Assembly: GCA_016873835.1 (NCBI GenBank)
Contig: VGVY01000002.1
Coordinates: 1-64,000 of the forward strand
Reading direction: 5' to 3'
Length of the DNA stretch: 64,000 nt
Source: Ignavibacteria bacterium
GTDB lineage: Bacteria; Bacteroidota; Ignavibacteria; Ignavibacteriales; Melioribacteraceae
The notes beneath the pieces were generated by a model. That model had not been told where the DNA came from. It was given only the letters and a program-made list of their open reading frames with translations, and did not search any database. This document shows positions 28,249-37,650 of this stretch, one piece after another. The stretch's first letter is position 1. Each line of letters opens with the position of its first letter. The position numbers were made by a program, and so were the translations under genes.

Positions 28249-29442
28249 ATGGTATTATCGAATAGGATAAAGAAAATAAATGTATCACCAACAATGAAAA
28301 TTGCACAAATGGCAATTGAACTTAAATCAAAAGGAGAATCTATATTGGATTTGAGCATTGGTGAACCGGATTTCCCAACTCCACAAAATATTAAAGATGC
28401 TGCAATAAAAGCGATTAATGAAAATTTCACAAAATACACAATAAACTCTGGAACAATTGAATTAAGAAAAGCAATTGCAATAAAGTATAATAGGGAAAAT
28501 GGACTGAAATATTCCCCAAGTGAAATCATAGTATCAAATGGTGCAAAACAAAGTATTTATAATGCAATTCAAGCAGTTGTTAATGATGGCGATGAAGTTA
28601 TTATTCCATCTCCTTACTATGCATCATATCCTGAAATGGTTCTTTTAGCTGGCGGATATCCTAAATTTATCATGACAAATGAAGAAACGAATTTTAAGAT
28701 TTCTTCACAACAATTAAGAAATTCGATTACGGAAAAAACTAAACTGTTAATACTATGCTCTCCGAGTAATCCGACCGGAACGGTATATACAGAAGAAGAA
28801 TTAAAGGAATTAATTACTGTTATTGAAAAGGAAAAATTTTTCATTCTTTCGGATGAAATCTATGAAAAAATAATTTTTGACAACTGTAAAACAAAAAGCA
28901 TTGCTGCTTTAAACCAAGAAATAAAGGAAAGGACAATAACAATTAATGGTGTTTCGAAATCTTATTCAATGACGGGGTGGAGGATTGGATATGCGGCGGC
29001 GAGTGAAAAAATAATTCATGCAATGAATAAACTTCAAAGTCATTCAACTTCAAATGCATCTTCCATTTCTCAAGCCGCGGCTTTAGAAGCAATTACCGGT
29101 CAACAAGAATCAATTATAAATTCTAGAAAAGAATTCGAAATCAGGAGAAATAAATTTTACGATAAAATTTCTTCGATTCAAGGGATCAAATGTTTTAAAC
29201 CACATGGAGCGTTTTACCTTTTCCCTAACACTTTTTCGTTTGTTGGGAAAAGATATAATTCTTATGCGATACTAAATTCAGCTAGTCTTGCTGAATTCAT
29301 TTTGAGAGAAGCAAAAGTAGTTGTTGTACCCGGCAGTGCTTTTGGCGCTGAAGGATATATTAGAATGTCTTTTGCAGCCTCAATTGAAAATTTGGAATTA
29401 GCATCCAATAGAATTTCAGATGCTTTAATGAAATTAACTTAA
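28249..29442 (+). CDS. aspC: Aspartate aminotransferase (subgroup Ib)
   Basis: A 397-residue PLP enzyme: DLSIGEPDFPTPQNI, VSNGAKQSIYNAIQAV, LCSPSNPTGTVYT, LSDEIYEKIIFD, INGVSKSYSMTGWRIGYAA with the catalytic Lys, and VPGSAFGAEGYIRMSFA. This is the bacterial Ib aspartate/prephenate aminotransferase type. It is convergent with aroE and the two genes overlap by 4 bp at their ends, so there is no terminator between them. Confidence 0.92.
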   Translation: MVLSNRIKKINVSPTMKIAQMAIELKSKGESILDLSIGEPDFPTPQNIKDAAIKAINENFTKYTINSGTIELRKAIAIKYNRENGLKYSPSEIIVSNGAKQSIYNAIQAVVNDGDEVIIPSPYYASYPEMVLLAGGYPKFIMTNEETNFKISSQQLRNSITEKTKLLILCSPSNPTGTVYTEEELKELITVIEKEKFFILSDEIYEKIIFDNCKTKSIAALNQEIKERTITINGVSKSYSMTGWRIGYAAASEKIIHAMNKLQSHSTSNASSISQAAALEAITGQQESIINSRKEFEIRRNKFYDKISSIQGIKCFKPHGAFYLFPNTFSFVGKRYNSYAILNSASLAEFILREAKVVVVPGSAFGAEGYIRMSFAASIENLELASNRISDALMKLT

Positions 29443-30317
29443 TTATTAAGATAGAAATCCAACGTTCTTTGGACTTTTTCGATTGGCATTTTTTCGCCAG
29501 TCCAAAGTTCAAAAGCTCGCGCCCCTTGTTCAACAAACATTTTTAATCCGGTAACAATTCTTGCGCCTTGCAGTTCTGCATTTTTAAGAAGTTTTGTTTT
29601 AACCGGCATATATACAACATCAAACACAAGCTGATTTTTTTTAAATGATTCCTTAATTGTTGTTGCAGCATCATCAATCTCGGGATACATTCCCATTGGA
29701 GTTGTATTAACAATCATTGCAGAATTTTGAAACACACTTACCAAATCAGGCGGAACTAAATTAAATGCCTTAAATTCTTTGAATAACATTTTAGAAGAAA
29801 AATATTCTTTTAGAGATTCTGCAGTCTGTTCAGTTCTATTAATTATATTGATATGACCAACCTTAAAATTTCTAATCAATGCGTAAATTACACTCCTAGC
29901 CGCACCGCCAGAACCTATAACAGAAACTTCAGCACCTTGAAGTTCATCTTTAAATGTATTTAACGATTCAACCACTCCATTTACATCAGTATTAAATCCT
30001 CTTAATAATCCATCATCATTAATAACAGTATTTACAGCGCCAATGATGCTTGCCTCTTCAGAAACATCTTTTAATAGTGGCAAAATTTTTTCTTTCAATG
30101 GGATTGTAACATTAAATCCTTTAATGCCTAATGCAATCATTCCTTTTAAAGCATCTTTAAGTGAATTTACCGGAACATCAAAAGGGAGGTAAATGTAATT
30201 CATTTTTGATAATTCAAAAGCGATGTTATGCATTAATGGAGAATAAGAATGTTTAATTGGATGACCAATTACTCCAACTATTTTTGTATTGTGATTAAAT
30301 TTATTTTGATACTGCAT
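29439..30317 (-). CDS. aroE: Shikimate dehydrogenase
   Basis: A 292-residue enzyme that reduces 3-dehydroshikimate with NADPH in aromatic amino acid synthesis. Motifs: GVIGHPIKHSYSPLMHN (substrate Ser residues), FNVTIPLKEKI with the catalytic Lys, GAVNTV, GFNTDVNG with the Asp, the nucleotide loop VIGSGGAARSV, NRT at the end of strand 2, and NTTPMGMYP. Starts about 6 bp downstream of the TPR gene on the same strand. Confidence 0.95.
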   Translation of the reverse strand: MQYQNKFNHNTKIVGVIGHPIKHSYSPLMHNIAFELSKMNYIYLPFDVPVNSLKDALKGMIALGIKGFNVTIPLKEKILPLLKDVSEEASIIGAVNTVINDDGLLRGFNTDVNGVVESLNTFKDELQGAEVSVIGSGGAARSVIYALIRNFKVGHINIINRTEQTAESLKEYFSSKMLFKEFKAFNLVPPDLVSVFQNSAMIVNTTPMGMYPEIDDAATTIKESFKKNQLVFDVVYMPVKTKLLKNAELQGARIVTGLKMFVEQGARAFELWTGEKMPIEKVQRTLDFYLNN

Positions 30318-30323
30318 ATAAAT

Positions 30324-31745
30324 TTATTTATTGTCCTCAAGAAGTTTGGAAAACAATTTAGAAGTTTTAATTTCCGGATAATCCCTAGTAAAATCATTTT
30401 TAATATTTGGGTCGATTGTAAAAGCCGTTCTTAAACACTCAATTGCATCTTGTGTTTTGCTGATCAAAAAATTGATTTTAGCTTTCCCATAGTACGATGC
30501 AGCATGTTCGGGTTTTAGTCTTATACAATTGTCATAAGCGGTTAAAGATTCTGACCAGCTTCCTATTTCAAAATTTGTTTCAGCTAATTTGAACCAGGCA
30601 CCAAAATTATCTTTATTAAGTGCAACTGCTTTGCTGTAACTAGAAATTGATTCTTTCAATTTACCGAGTGAATATTCAAGATCAGCTTTTGCAAACCAAG
30701 CATCTTCTGGATTGCTGGTTAATGAGATAGCTTTATTAAAGTCTTTCAATGCAAGTTGATATTTGCCAACTGAATCGTAACAATAACCACGTGCTAAATA
30801 TGCTTCATAATATTCAGCATCTAACTTAATAGCTTCCGAGTAACATTTAATAGCTTGAGTAAATGATTCAAGGTCTTCATAAGTCTGTCCTAAGTTAAAA
30901 AGTACTGTTTCATCGTAAGGATCTAACTCGTGAGCTTTTTTGTATGCATGCATCGCGTCGCTGATTCTTCCAACTTTGTTATAAGAGTAACCGCAATTAA
31001 ACCATGAACTCGAAAAATCATTTTTTAATGCTATTGATAGTTCAAAAGAATCGATTGCCTTTTCAAATTGCTCCATTCTTAAATAAATTATCCCTTTATT
31101 ATACCAGCCAGTAAAATTCTCTGGCTCATTTTCTAAATACATTTCATAAGCATTAAGTGCAGATTTTAAATTATTAATACTTTCGTAGCAAAATCCTAAT
31201 TCGTACCACGCTTCTGCATATTCCGGAAAGATTTCTACTGCTCTCGAAAAGTATTCTATTGACTGATTAAATCTTTCTTTTTTCTCAAATAAAATTCCAA
31301 GGTTATAATAGATTTCTTCGTTAGTTGGTTCTAACTCTAATGCTTTCTTTAAGGATTCGACCGCATCGTCAAATAAACCAAGATTATCTTCGGCAATCGA
31401 AATATTTAAATATGATTCAACATCATTAGGATTTAATGACAATGCTTTTTGAAGTGATTCATATGCTTGCTCAAACAAAAAAGAATTATTTAGAAAAATT
31501 CCTTTGTATAGCCATCCTTCAAAGTTATAAGGAGAAATTTCTAGGATAGCATCTATCAAATAAATTCCGTCTTCAACAAAGTCATACTCAAGGCATAATT
31601 GAATTGTATCTTCTATAAAGTTAAAATGTGTGAGTGTTGCACCATTTAGAATATATTCTTTAGAAACTTGAATTTTAGATCTGACTTCATTTTCATTTAA
31701 AATTTCATCGTAATCTTCGCTTAAGTAGTCTTCCGAAAAACTCAT
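30324..31745 (-). CDS. Tetratricopeptide-repeat protein
   Basis: About 473 residues, composed of about 11-12 consecutive TPR units of 34 residues from about residue 45 to the end (for example EIYYNLGILFEKKERFNQSIEYFSRAVEI and AWYELGFCYESINNLKSALNAY). No signal peptide or membrane segment, so it is a cytoplasmic scaffold. The start at 31745 is supported by GGAG in the AAACGGAG upstream and by the acidic N-terminus SFSEDYLSEDYDE. An earlier start at 31799 lacks support. Partner unknown; it precedes aroE by 6 bp. Confidence 0.88.
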   Translation of the reverse strand: MSFSEDYLSEDYDEILNENEVRSKIQVSKEYILNGATLTHFNFIEDTIQLCLEYDFVEDGIYLIDAILEISPYNFEGWLYKGIFLNNSFLFEQAYESLQKALSLNPNDVESYLNISIAEDNLGLFDDAVESLKKALELEPTNEEIYYNLGILFEKKERFNQSIEYFSRAVEIFPEYAEAWYELGFCYESINNLKSALNAYEMYLENEPENFTGWYNKGIIYLRMEQFEKAIDSFELSIALKNDFSSSWFNCGYSYNKVGRISDAMHAYKKAHELDPYDETVLFNLGQTYEDLESFTQAIKCYSEAIKLDAEYYEAYLARGYCYDSVGKYQLALKDFNKAISLTSNPEDAWFAKADLEYSLGKLKESISSYSKAVALNKDNFGAWFKLAETNFEIGSWSESLTAYDNCIRLKPEHAASYYGKAKINFLISKTQDAIECLRTAFTIDPNIKNDFTRDYPEIKTSKLFSKLLEDNK

Positions 31746-31857
31746 TAATACTCCGTTTAATTTGATGGAAAATGTATTATTAAGGTAAGTGAAAATCAAG
31801 TTGATTTTGATTTAAGAATTTACTTGAGATTTGCTTTTAATTTTTGGTTAATATAAT

Positions 31858-33069
31858 TCAATTAATTGATTTGGCCGGAATTTCCATAACTCCTTCTGTA
31901 GGTTTGAATACAAAAGTTTCTAGATCCGCGTTATATTTTTCATTATACTTTTTACGAATGGTATTTAAAAAGATTTTTGTGCTTTCCCTTTTTACAAGTG
32001 TAAATGTACTTCTGTAAGGCGAACAACAAATCATTTTTGAACCAAACACTCCTTTAATATTCGATGCTGTTTCAACAAGATAATTTAGTTTATCAGAACT
32101 CAATTGATAATCATAAGCCAAACTCCAATGTGATTCTATCAAAATTTTTCCAAACTCTTCCATTTTACTCGATTTAATTAATTTTAAAGCTTTTTCTGTT
32201 CTAATTCTTTCATTAACATTAAACAAAACTCTATCAAAAATTCTTTTTGGCAACATGTGATAATGGCGCAGTAGAAATTCTTGTTCAACATCACGCAAGT
32301 TTTTAATTCCCCATATATATAATCGTAGTCCTTTAGTACCAATTTCACATTCTTCAATTCTTTCTTTGCAGATATTTTCTATCCCATCAATTTTTTCTTT
32401 TGTATTGATAATTATCAATTCAATATTATTCTTAAACATGTCAAAAGTTTTGTATTGAAGTGTTCGCAAATCAATATTCATAAAACGATTTTCTTTTTCA
32501 TAAAAAGAAGTGTAAATATGAGCAATGTTAGAAATTTTACCAATATAATTCAGCTCGTTTTCAAAAATTAATTTTGCTAGCTCTGAATTATCTAATTTCA
32601 AATTGAATGTTTTGTTTATTGCAGAAGCAAAACTAACATCATATGAAACCAAGCGACCAAGTCCTAAACATTCCGGCACGTCTGAGTAAACCAAACAATC
32701 AAATCCAATGTTTATATAATTTTTTTCGTGCAAGATTTTTATCAAGCCAATTATTTGTTTTAAAAGATTGCTATTCTGTGCATTTATTTCATTTAAAGAA
32801 AAGTTTACTGATAAATTCAAATTACAATCAAAAATATTAATTAATTGGTCTTCACGCTTTCTTATAACTACTGTTGTGTATTTATTAAGAGCTGTTGAAA
32901 TTAAAATTCCATCATTATAATGAGTATGATCTCCAAGAATAATTAATGAAGCTGGGGCAATAATAAAATGGGGAGGCTTTGAATTTCCAAATAGCTTTTC
33001 AAATTTAAATTTTACACTTAGTATTTCCGGATTCAACTCATCACAATTCATTTTATCAAATCTTAACAT
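31858..33069 (-). CDS. Galactokinase-like protein of the GHMP fold with lost catalytic motifs
   Basis: A 403-residue intact ORF that follows galactokinase from end to end. The sugar-binding box GRVNLIGEHTDYNGG is recognisable as PASLIILGDHTHYNDG (near residue 44). The ATP loop, normally GxGLSSSA, reads CLGLGRLVSYDV. The GxMDQ catalytic Asp box is replaced by GKISNIAHIYTS, although the following ID-R-L-Y box survives (MNIDLRTLQYKTF). The last box, normally GGGFGG, reads CCSPYRS. It is probably a non-catalytic galactokinase homologue, like yeast Gal3-type sensors in principle. That analogy is inference. Confidence 0.75.
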   Translation of the reverse strand: MLRFDKMNCDELNPEILSVKFKFEKLFGNSKPPHFIIAPASLIILGDHTHYNDGILISTALNKYTTVVIRKREDQLINIFDCNLNLSVNFSLNEINAQNSNLLKQIIGLIKILHEKNYINIGFDCLVYSDVPECLGLGRLVSYDVSFASAINKTFNLKLDNSELAKLIFENELNYIGKISNIAHIYTSFYEKENRFMNIDLRTLQYKTFDMFKNNIELIIINTKEKIDGIENICKERIEECEIGTKGLRLYIWGIKNLRDVEQEFLLRHYHMLPKRIFDRVLFNVNERIRTEKALKLIKSSKMEEFGKILIESHWSLAYDYQLSSDKLNYLVETASNIKGVFGSKMICCSPYRSTFTLVKRESTKIFLNTIRKKYNEKYNADLETFVFKPTEGVMEIPAKSIN

Positions 33070-33091
33070 TCTTATTCAAGTAAGAGTAAAG

Positions 33092-33168
33092 AATATTATT
33101 GTCTTATTAAAATTATAAAATATAATTTCAAATAACTTGAAATATGTATTAAGACAATAAATATTAAT
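33092..33168. repeat. Nested inverted repeats upstream of the galactokinase-like gene
   Basis: Outer arms TTATTGTCTTA (33096-33106) and TAAGACAATAA (33150-33160) are perfect inverted repeats, extendable with one mismatch to AATATTATTGTCTTA. Two smaller hairpins lie between them: AAATTATA-AAA-TATAATTT and TTTCAA-ATAAC-TTGAAA. The element sits 23 bp before the ATG of the minus-strand galactokinase-like gene and after the nickel permease stop. Possible operator or folded leader; base composition alone could also produce such repeats. Confidence 0.45.
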
Positions 33169-33209
33169 CTCTCTTTTAAGTCGTCTTTTGTCTTGTATAA
33201 AATGAAAAG

Positions 33210-33923
33210 TTATAATTCAAATACTTTTATTGCAATTCCGCAAAGTGTAATCACGATTCCAGCGAGTAGATAGGAGAACTTTTCAAATTTACCCGATTTA
33301 ATTTTATACAGCCCAAAAACTGAACTAAGCACAATTGCTGTCATTGTAAGCACAGTAAAAACTCCAAAAGTTAAAGTAACTAGGAGAACACCGCTTGCAC
33401 TCTGCATAGCTGCTGGGTACAAAAGTATAGGAATTAATGCTTCGCATGGTCCCAAAATAAAAATGATAAACATTATCCAAGGAGTTAACTTTTTATGCTT
33501 TTCTGGATCATGAACATGAACATGATTTTGTGTATGAGAATGGTTATGTATATGTTGAGTGCCATCTATATGAAAATGTTTATGTGAATGTGGATTGTTT
33601 CTGAAAATATTTTTTATTCCCCATATCAAGTAGATAATTCCAAAACTTATTAATAGCCACGATGCGATCTCACCTCTTAGTGATTCAATATATTCTATTT
33701 GATTTAGAGCAATTCCAAATGTTAATCCAACTATACCAATTAATACTGAACCAAGTACATGTCCAATTCCGCAAGCGACAGTTATGAAAATAGTTTTTCT
33801 AAAAGTCCATTTCCCGGATTTTGCTAAAGCTATAAATGGGATATAATGGTCGGGACCAAGGATAGTGTGGATTATACCAACAGAAGCAGCTGTGCCTAAT
33901 AAGATTAATAACTCGTTATTCAA
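33210..33923 (-). CDS. UreH/NicO-type nickel permease
   Basis: A 237-residue membrane protein with about six segments. It carries the family motif HTILGPDHYIPF (HxxxxPDH; His and Asp are metal ligands in the family) and the second motif ILGPCEALIPIL. Between the halves lies a His-rich loop of about 40 residues containing about 12 His (HSHKHFHIDGTQHIHNH, HVHVHD), a likely metal reservoir. It is divergent from hypABFCDE, sharing a 135-bp intergenic region. Inference: it supplies Ni2+ for the two [NiFe] hydrogenases encoded next door. Cobalt transport cannot be ruled out by sequence. Confidence 0.82.
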   Translation of the reverse strand: MNNELLILLGTAASVGIIHTILGPDHYIPFIALAKSGKWTFRKTIFITVACGIGHVLGSVLIGIVGLTFGIALNQIEYIESLRGEIASWLLISFGIIYLIWGIKNIFRNNPHSHKHFHIDGTQHIHNHSHTQNHVHVHDPEKHKKLTPWIMFIIFILGPCEALIPILLYPAAMQSASGVLLVTLTFGVFTVLTMTAIVLSSVFGLYKIKSGKFEKFSYLLAGIVITLCGIAIKVFEL

Positions 33924-34058
33924 TAAGCTTCTCCTGGAAAAATAAATCCAATAAAACTTTGAAAGATGTTTTTAGTAGTTTCTGATACTTTAAAATTCGT
34001 ATATTTATTACAAGTTGCAAGATAAATTTTTCGTTATGCAAATTCGGAGTTAATGCAT

Positions 34059-34403
34059 ATGCATGAACTTTCTATTGCTCAAGAAATTATTAATATTTTA
34101 GAAACAAACGTTCCTACAGAAAGTTATCGCCAAGTTTCAAAAGTAAAAGTAAAGATAGGAAAGTTCAGTAATATCCTTTCTGACTCACTTCAATTCTGTT
34201 TCGAAGTGGTTATTAATAATTCTAAATTTTCCAATACAAAATTAGAAATTGAAACTGTTCCGTTAATTATTGAATGCTCTGATTGCCGCAGTAAAATTGA
34301 AATTGAACCACCAGTTTTTATCTGTTCAAATTGTGGAAGTTCAAATATCAATCTCATTACCGGAAATGAAATGTCAATTGATCTTATAGAAATAAACGAT
34401 TGA
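34059..34403 (+). CDS. hypA: Hydrogenase nickel-incorporation protein HypA
   Basis: A 114-residue nickel chaperone. It starts MHELSIAQEI with the nickel-binding His2; the ATG at 34059 lies 9 nt after GGAG, while the upstream ATG at 34053 is only 3 nt away and would displace His2. The C-terminal zinc finger has CSDCRSK and CSNCGSSN. First gene of the hyp operon, 13 bp before hypB. Confidence 0.95.
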   Translation: MHELSIAQEIINILETNVPTESYRQVSKVKVKIGKFSNILSDSLQFCFEVVINNSKFSNTKLEIETVPLIIECSDCRSKIEIEPPVFICSNCGSSNINLITGNEMSIDLIEIND

Positions 34404-34416
34404 TCAAGGAGTTATT

Positions 34417-35088
34417 ATGAGTGTTATTACAATCGAAAAAAAAATTTTAGAGAAAAATGATTTAATCGCCGCGAACAACAGAGATTTTTTTAATGAAAAA
34501 AAGATTTTTGTAATAAATATTCTAAGCTCACCCGGCTCAGGTAAAACAAGTTTGATTGAAAGGTCATTAGCAAGATGGGGTAAAAAAATAAAATTTGGAA
34601 TAATAGAAGGAGATGTTCAAACCGATCTTGATGCTCAAAGGTTGGATGTTTTCAAAGTTCCAGTTGTTCAGATTGTAACAAATGGAGCATGTCATTTAGA
34701 TGCTAATCTTGTCAGGGATGCATATTCCAGTATAGAGAAAGAAGAAATAGAATTATTAATTATTGAAAATGTTGGAAATTTAGTATGTCCAGCCGGATTT
34801 GATCTTGGCGAGCATATTAAGGTTGTTGTTACAAGTATAACCGAAGGAGATGATAAACCATTGAAATATCCGTCAGTATTCAGAAATTCTTCTGTCCTAA
34901 TTATTAATAAAACTGATCTTCTTCCACACGTTAATTCTTCGTTAGCCAAGCTTAAGAAAAATGCACTTTCTATAAATCCTTCTTTAAAAATATTTGAAAC
35001 ATCGTGTGTAACTGATGATGGAATTGATAAATGGTGCAAGTGGTTAAAAACACAGATCAATAAAAATGAAAGTTCGACTTTCTATTGA
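34417..35088 (+). CDS. hypB: Hydrogenase maturation GTPase HypB
   Basis: A 223-residue SIMIBI GTPase that works with HypA to insert nickel. Visible: P-loop SSPGSGKTSLIE, GDVQTDLDA, the metal-site NGACHLDANLV, IENVGNLVCPAGFDLGE and the NKTD base motif. The N-terminus lacks the His-rich nickel-storage stretch found in some HypBs; here His-rich sequence is in the adjacent nickel permease instead. Its end overlaps hypF by 23 bp. Confidence 0.95.
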   Translation: MSVITIEKKILEKNDLIAANNRDFFNEKKIFVINILSSPGSGKTSLIERSLARWGKKIKFGIIEGDVQTDLDAQRLDVFKVPVVQIVTNGACHLDANLVRDAYSSIEKEEIELLIIENVGNLVCPAGFDLGEHIKVVVTSITEGDDKPLKYPSVFRNSSVLIINKTDLLPHVNSSLAKLKKNALSINPSLKIFETSCVTDDGIDKWCKWLKTQINKNESSTFY

Positions 35089-37381
35089 TATAAAAGGAGC
35101 AGTGCAAGGTGTAGGATTTAGACCATTCATACACCGCATTGCCAAAGAAAATAATCTAACTGGTTTTGTTTTTAATTCAACTACTGGAGTAACAATTGAA
35201 GTTGAAGGCGATAAAAATGGATTAGATCAATTTCTACATTCTATTCAAAAAGACAAACCACAATTTGCTGTTATTAATAGTCTTGAATTCACATTTCTTG
35301 ATTCAATTGGTTATACTAACTTTGAAATTAGAGAGAGTAAAAAGAATGGAAAGGTGACAGCTCTAATTTTACCCGATATTTCAATTTGTAATTATTGTCT
35401 GGAAGAGCTGTTCGATCCATATAACCGAAGGTATCTTTATCCATTCATCAACTGTACAAATTGCGGACCAAGATTTTCAATAATTGAAAAATTACCCTAC
35501 GACCGTCCAAACACAACTATGAAAACTTTTTTCATGTGTGCAGAATGCCGAAAAGAATATGAAGATATTTCCAATAGAAGATATCATGCACAACCAATAG
35601 CTTGTCACGATTGTGGACCGCAAATTGAGCTTTATGGTAATTCTGCAAATTTGATTAAAGCTCATAACAATGCGCTCAATACTTGCGTGGAAAAAATTTA
35701 CGAAGGGAAAATAATTGCATTTAAAGGAATTGGTGGATTTCAATTAATAGTTGATGCATTGAATGAACAAGCAATTCTTGAACTACGTGCAAGAAAGCAA
35801 CGTGATCAAAAACCATTTGCACTGATGTTCCCAAACATTGAATCAGTAAAAGCAATTTGTGAATTAACGAAAGAGGAAGAATTTGCTCTGCTATCCCCAG
35901 AAGCTCCAATAGTTCTTTTAAGAAAAAAAGCGATTGAAAATTCTTTTGTTTCAAATGTGGCTGCAATTAACAATCCATATCTTGGAATAATGCTTCCATA
36001 TTCACCTCTTCATCACCTTTTAATGAAAGAATTTGGCAAACCAATTATTGCAACTAGCGGAAATTTATCTGAAGAGCCAATGTGTATTGATAATCAAGAA
36101 GCTTTTAGCAGACTAAAAAATATTGCTGATTATTTTTTAACACATAATAGACCAATTATTAGACATGTTGATGATTCAATAGTAAGAATTGTAAAAGGGA
36201 AAAAAACATTGTTAAGACGCGCTCGTGGATTTGCGCCATTACCAATCAAATTAAATAAAACCAATAAGAAGCATGAAAACACTAAAATTATTGCAGTCGG
36301 AGGTCATTTAAAAAATACTGTTGCGCTTAAAGTTGATGACTTAGTTTTTATTAGTCAGCATATTGGAGATCTTTCTACTGCCGAATCGTTTACTTCATTC
36401 AAGAATGTAATAAATGATTTTCAAGAATTATATAATGTCAAACCAGATATTATTGTTTCTGATATGCATCCTGAATATTTATCTACAAAATATTCGTTCG
36501 AGTTAAATAATAATGTTGAAATGATTCAACATCATTTTGCTCATATTGCTTCATGCAGAATAGAAAATGCAGTTGCGGGAGAAGCTTTAGGAGTTTCGTG
36601 GGATGGAACTGGATATGGAGAAGACAAAACTATTTGGGGTGGAGAATTTTTTGTTTCGGGAAACGAAACTTACGAACATGTAGGAAATTTCAAAAAATTC
36701 TATTTGCCTGGAGGAGAAGCAGCTGTTAAAGAGTCCAAAAGATCAGTGCTTGGAATTTTATATTCCATATATGGAAAAAACTTAATTGATCATCTTCCGG
36801 AAGCTATTATTAAACAATATTCGAAAAATGAACATCAACTGATTCTAAATTTAATAGAGAAAAAAATTAATACTCCAGAAACTTCAAGTGTGGGAAGACT
36901 ATTCGATGCTGTTTCTTCGCTGTTAGGAATTTGTCATAAGTCGACTTACGAGGGAGAAGCAGCTATGCAGTTAGAATTCATCGCAGATAAGAGTGAACTA
37001 TCTTCATATAGGTATTCAGTTGAACAGAACATAAAACTAATTGTGAATTGGACTCAAACAATAAAAGAAATCTTGAGTGATATTGACGAAAAAGTGAGAC
37101 CTAAAAAGATTTCGGCAAAATTTCATAATACATTAGCAAAAATAATTTTAGAGATTGCAGAAATAACAAAACTTGAGAGAGTAATTTTAAGTGGCGGATG
37201 TTTTCAAAATGTTTTTCTACTTGAAAGAACAATCGATTTATTGGAAGGAAAAAATAAAAAAGTATATTGGCACCAGCGTGTTCCACCGAATGACGGGGGA
37301 ATTTCGCTTGGACAAATTGCAGCTTGTCTATATTCTCAAAGAAATAATGTAGAACTAAAATATATTAACGAACTAAAGTAA
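35066..37381 (+). CDS. hypF: Carbamoyltransferase HypF
   Basis: A 771-residue enzyme that makes the carbamoyl group for the CN ligands of the [NiFe] site. Domain order is canonical: acylphosphatase-like (GAVQGVGFRPFIHRIA, residues 1-90), two zinc fingers (CNYCLEELF, CTNCGPRF, CAECRKEY, CHDCGPQ), YrdC-like (GIGGFQLIVDA; ATSGNLSEEP) and the Kae1-like carbamoyltransferase (HHFAHIASC, GVSWDGTGYGED, LSGGCFQN). The start lies within hypB, indicating translational coupling. Confidence 0.97.
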   Translation: MKVRLSIDIKGAVQGVGFRPFIHRIAKENNLTGFVFNSTTGVTIEVEGDKNGLDQFLHSIQKDKPQFAVINSLEFTFLDSIGYTNFEIRESKKNGKVTALILPDISICNYCLEELFDPYNRRYLYPFINCTNCGPRFSIIEKLPYDRPNTTMKTFFMCAECRKEYEDISNRRYHAQPIACHDCGPQIELYGNSANLIKAHNNALNTCVEKIYEGKIIAFKGIGGFQLIVDALNEQAILELRARKQRDQKPFALMFPNIESVKAICELTKEEEFALLSPEAPIVLLRKKAIENSFVSNVAAINNPYLGIMLPYSPLHHLLMKEFGKPIIATSGNLSEEPMCIDNQEAFSRLKNIADYFLTHNRPIIRHVDDSIVRIVKGKKTLLRRARGFAPLPIKLNKTNKKHENTKIIAVGGHLKNTVALKVDDLVFISQHIGDLSTAESFTSFKNVINDFQELYNVKPDIIVSDMHPEYLSTKYSFELNNNVEMIQHHFAHIASCRIENAVAGEALGVSWDGTGYGEDKTIWGGEFFVSGNETYEHVGNFKKFYLPGGEAAVKESKRSVLGILYSIYGKNLIDHLPEAIIKQYSKNEHQLILNLIEKKINTPETSSVGRLFDAVSSLLGICHKSTYEGEAAMQLEFIADKSELSSYRYSVEQNIKLIVNWTQTIKEILSDIDEKVRPKKISAKFHNTLAKIILEIAEITKLERVILSGGCFQNVFLLERTIDLLEGKNKKVYWHQRVPPNDGGISLGQIAACLYSQRNNVELKYINELK

Positions 37382-37392
37382 AGGAAAAAGAA

Positions 37393-37650
37393 ATGTGTTT
37401 AGCTGTTCCGGGCAAGGTAATTTCAATCGACGAAAGCAATCCAGAATTAAAAATGGCAAAAGTTAATTTTAACGGAGTTATGAAAAATGTGTGCGTGCAG
37501 TGGCTTCCGGATTTAATGATTGGAGAATATGTTTTAGTTCATGTTGGATTTGCATTGAATAAAATTGACGAAAAGGAAGCGCTTGAGACAATTCAAATAT
37601 TAAAGGAAATGGGGGATTTAGAAAACAACGAAGAAAGTGAAATAACTTGA
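37393..37650 (+). CDS. hypC: Hydrogenase assembly chaperone HypC
   Basis: An 85-residue chaperone. It begins [12 protein letters not shown] with the essential Cys2, continues as an OB-like barrel with [21 protein letters not shown], and ends in an acidic helix. It carries the Fe(CN)2CO unit with HypD. The stop overlaps the hypD start by one base (TGATG). Confidence 0.96.
   Translation: MCLAVPGKVISIDESNPELKMAKVNFNGVMKNVCVQWLPDLMIGEYVLVHVGFALNKIDEKEALETIQILKEMGDLENNEESEIT

Noticed and set aside
30324-31745. Internal repeats of the TPR gene as a tandem DNA repeat
   Set aside because: The 102-bp periodicity is a protein-level TPR pattern with diverged DNA; no identical copies.
33924-34058. A NikR or sigma-54 site between the nickel permease and hypA
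   Set aside because: I found neither the GTATGA-N16-TCATAC dyad nor a GG-N10-GC element there.
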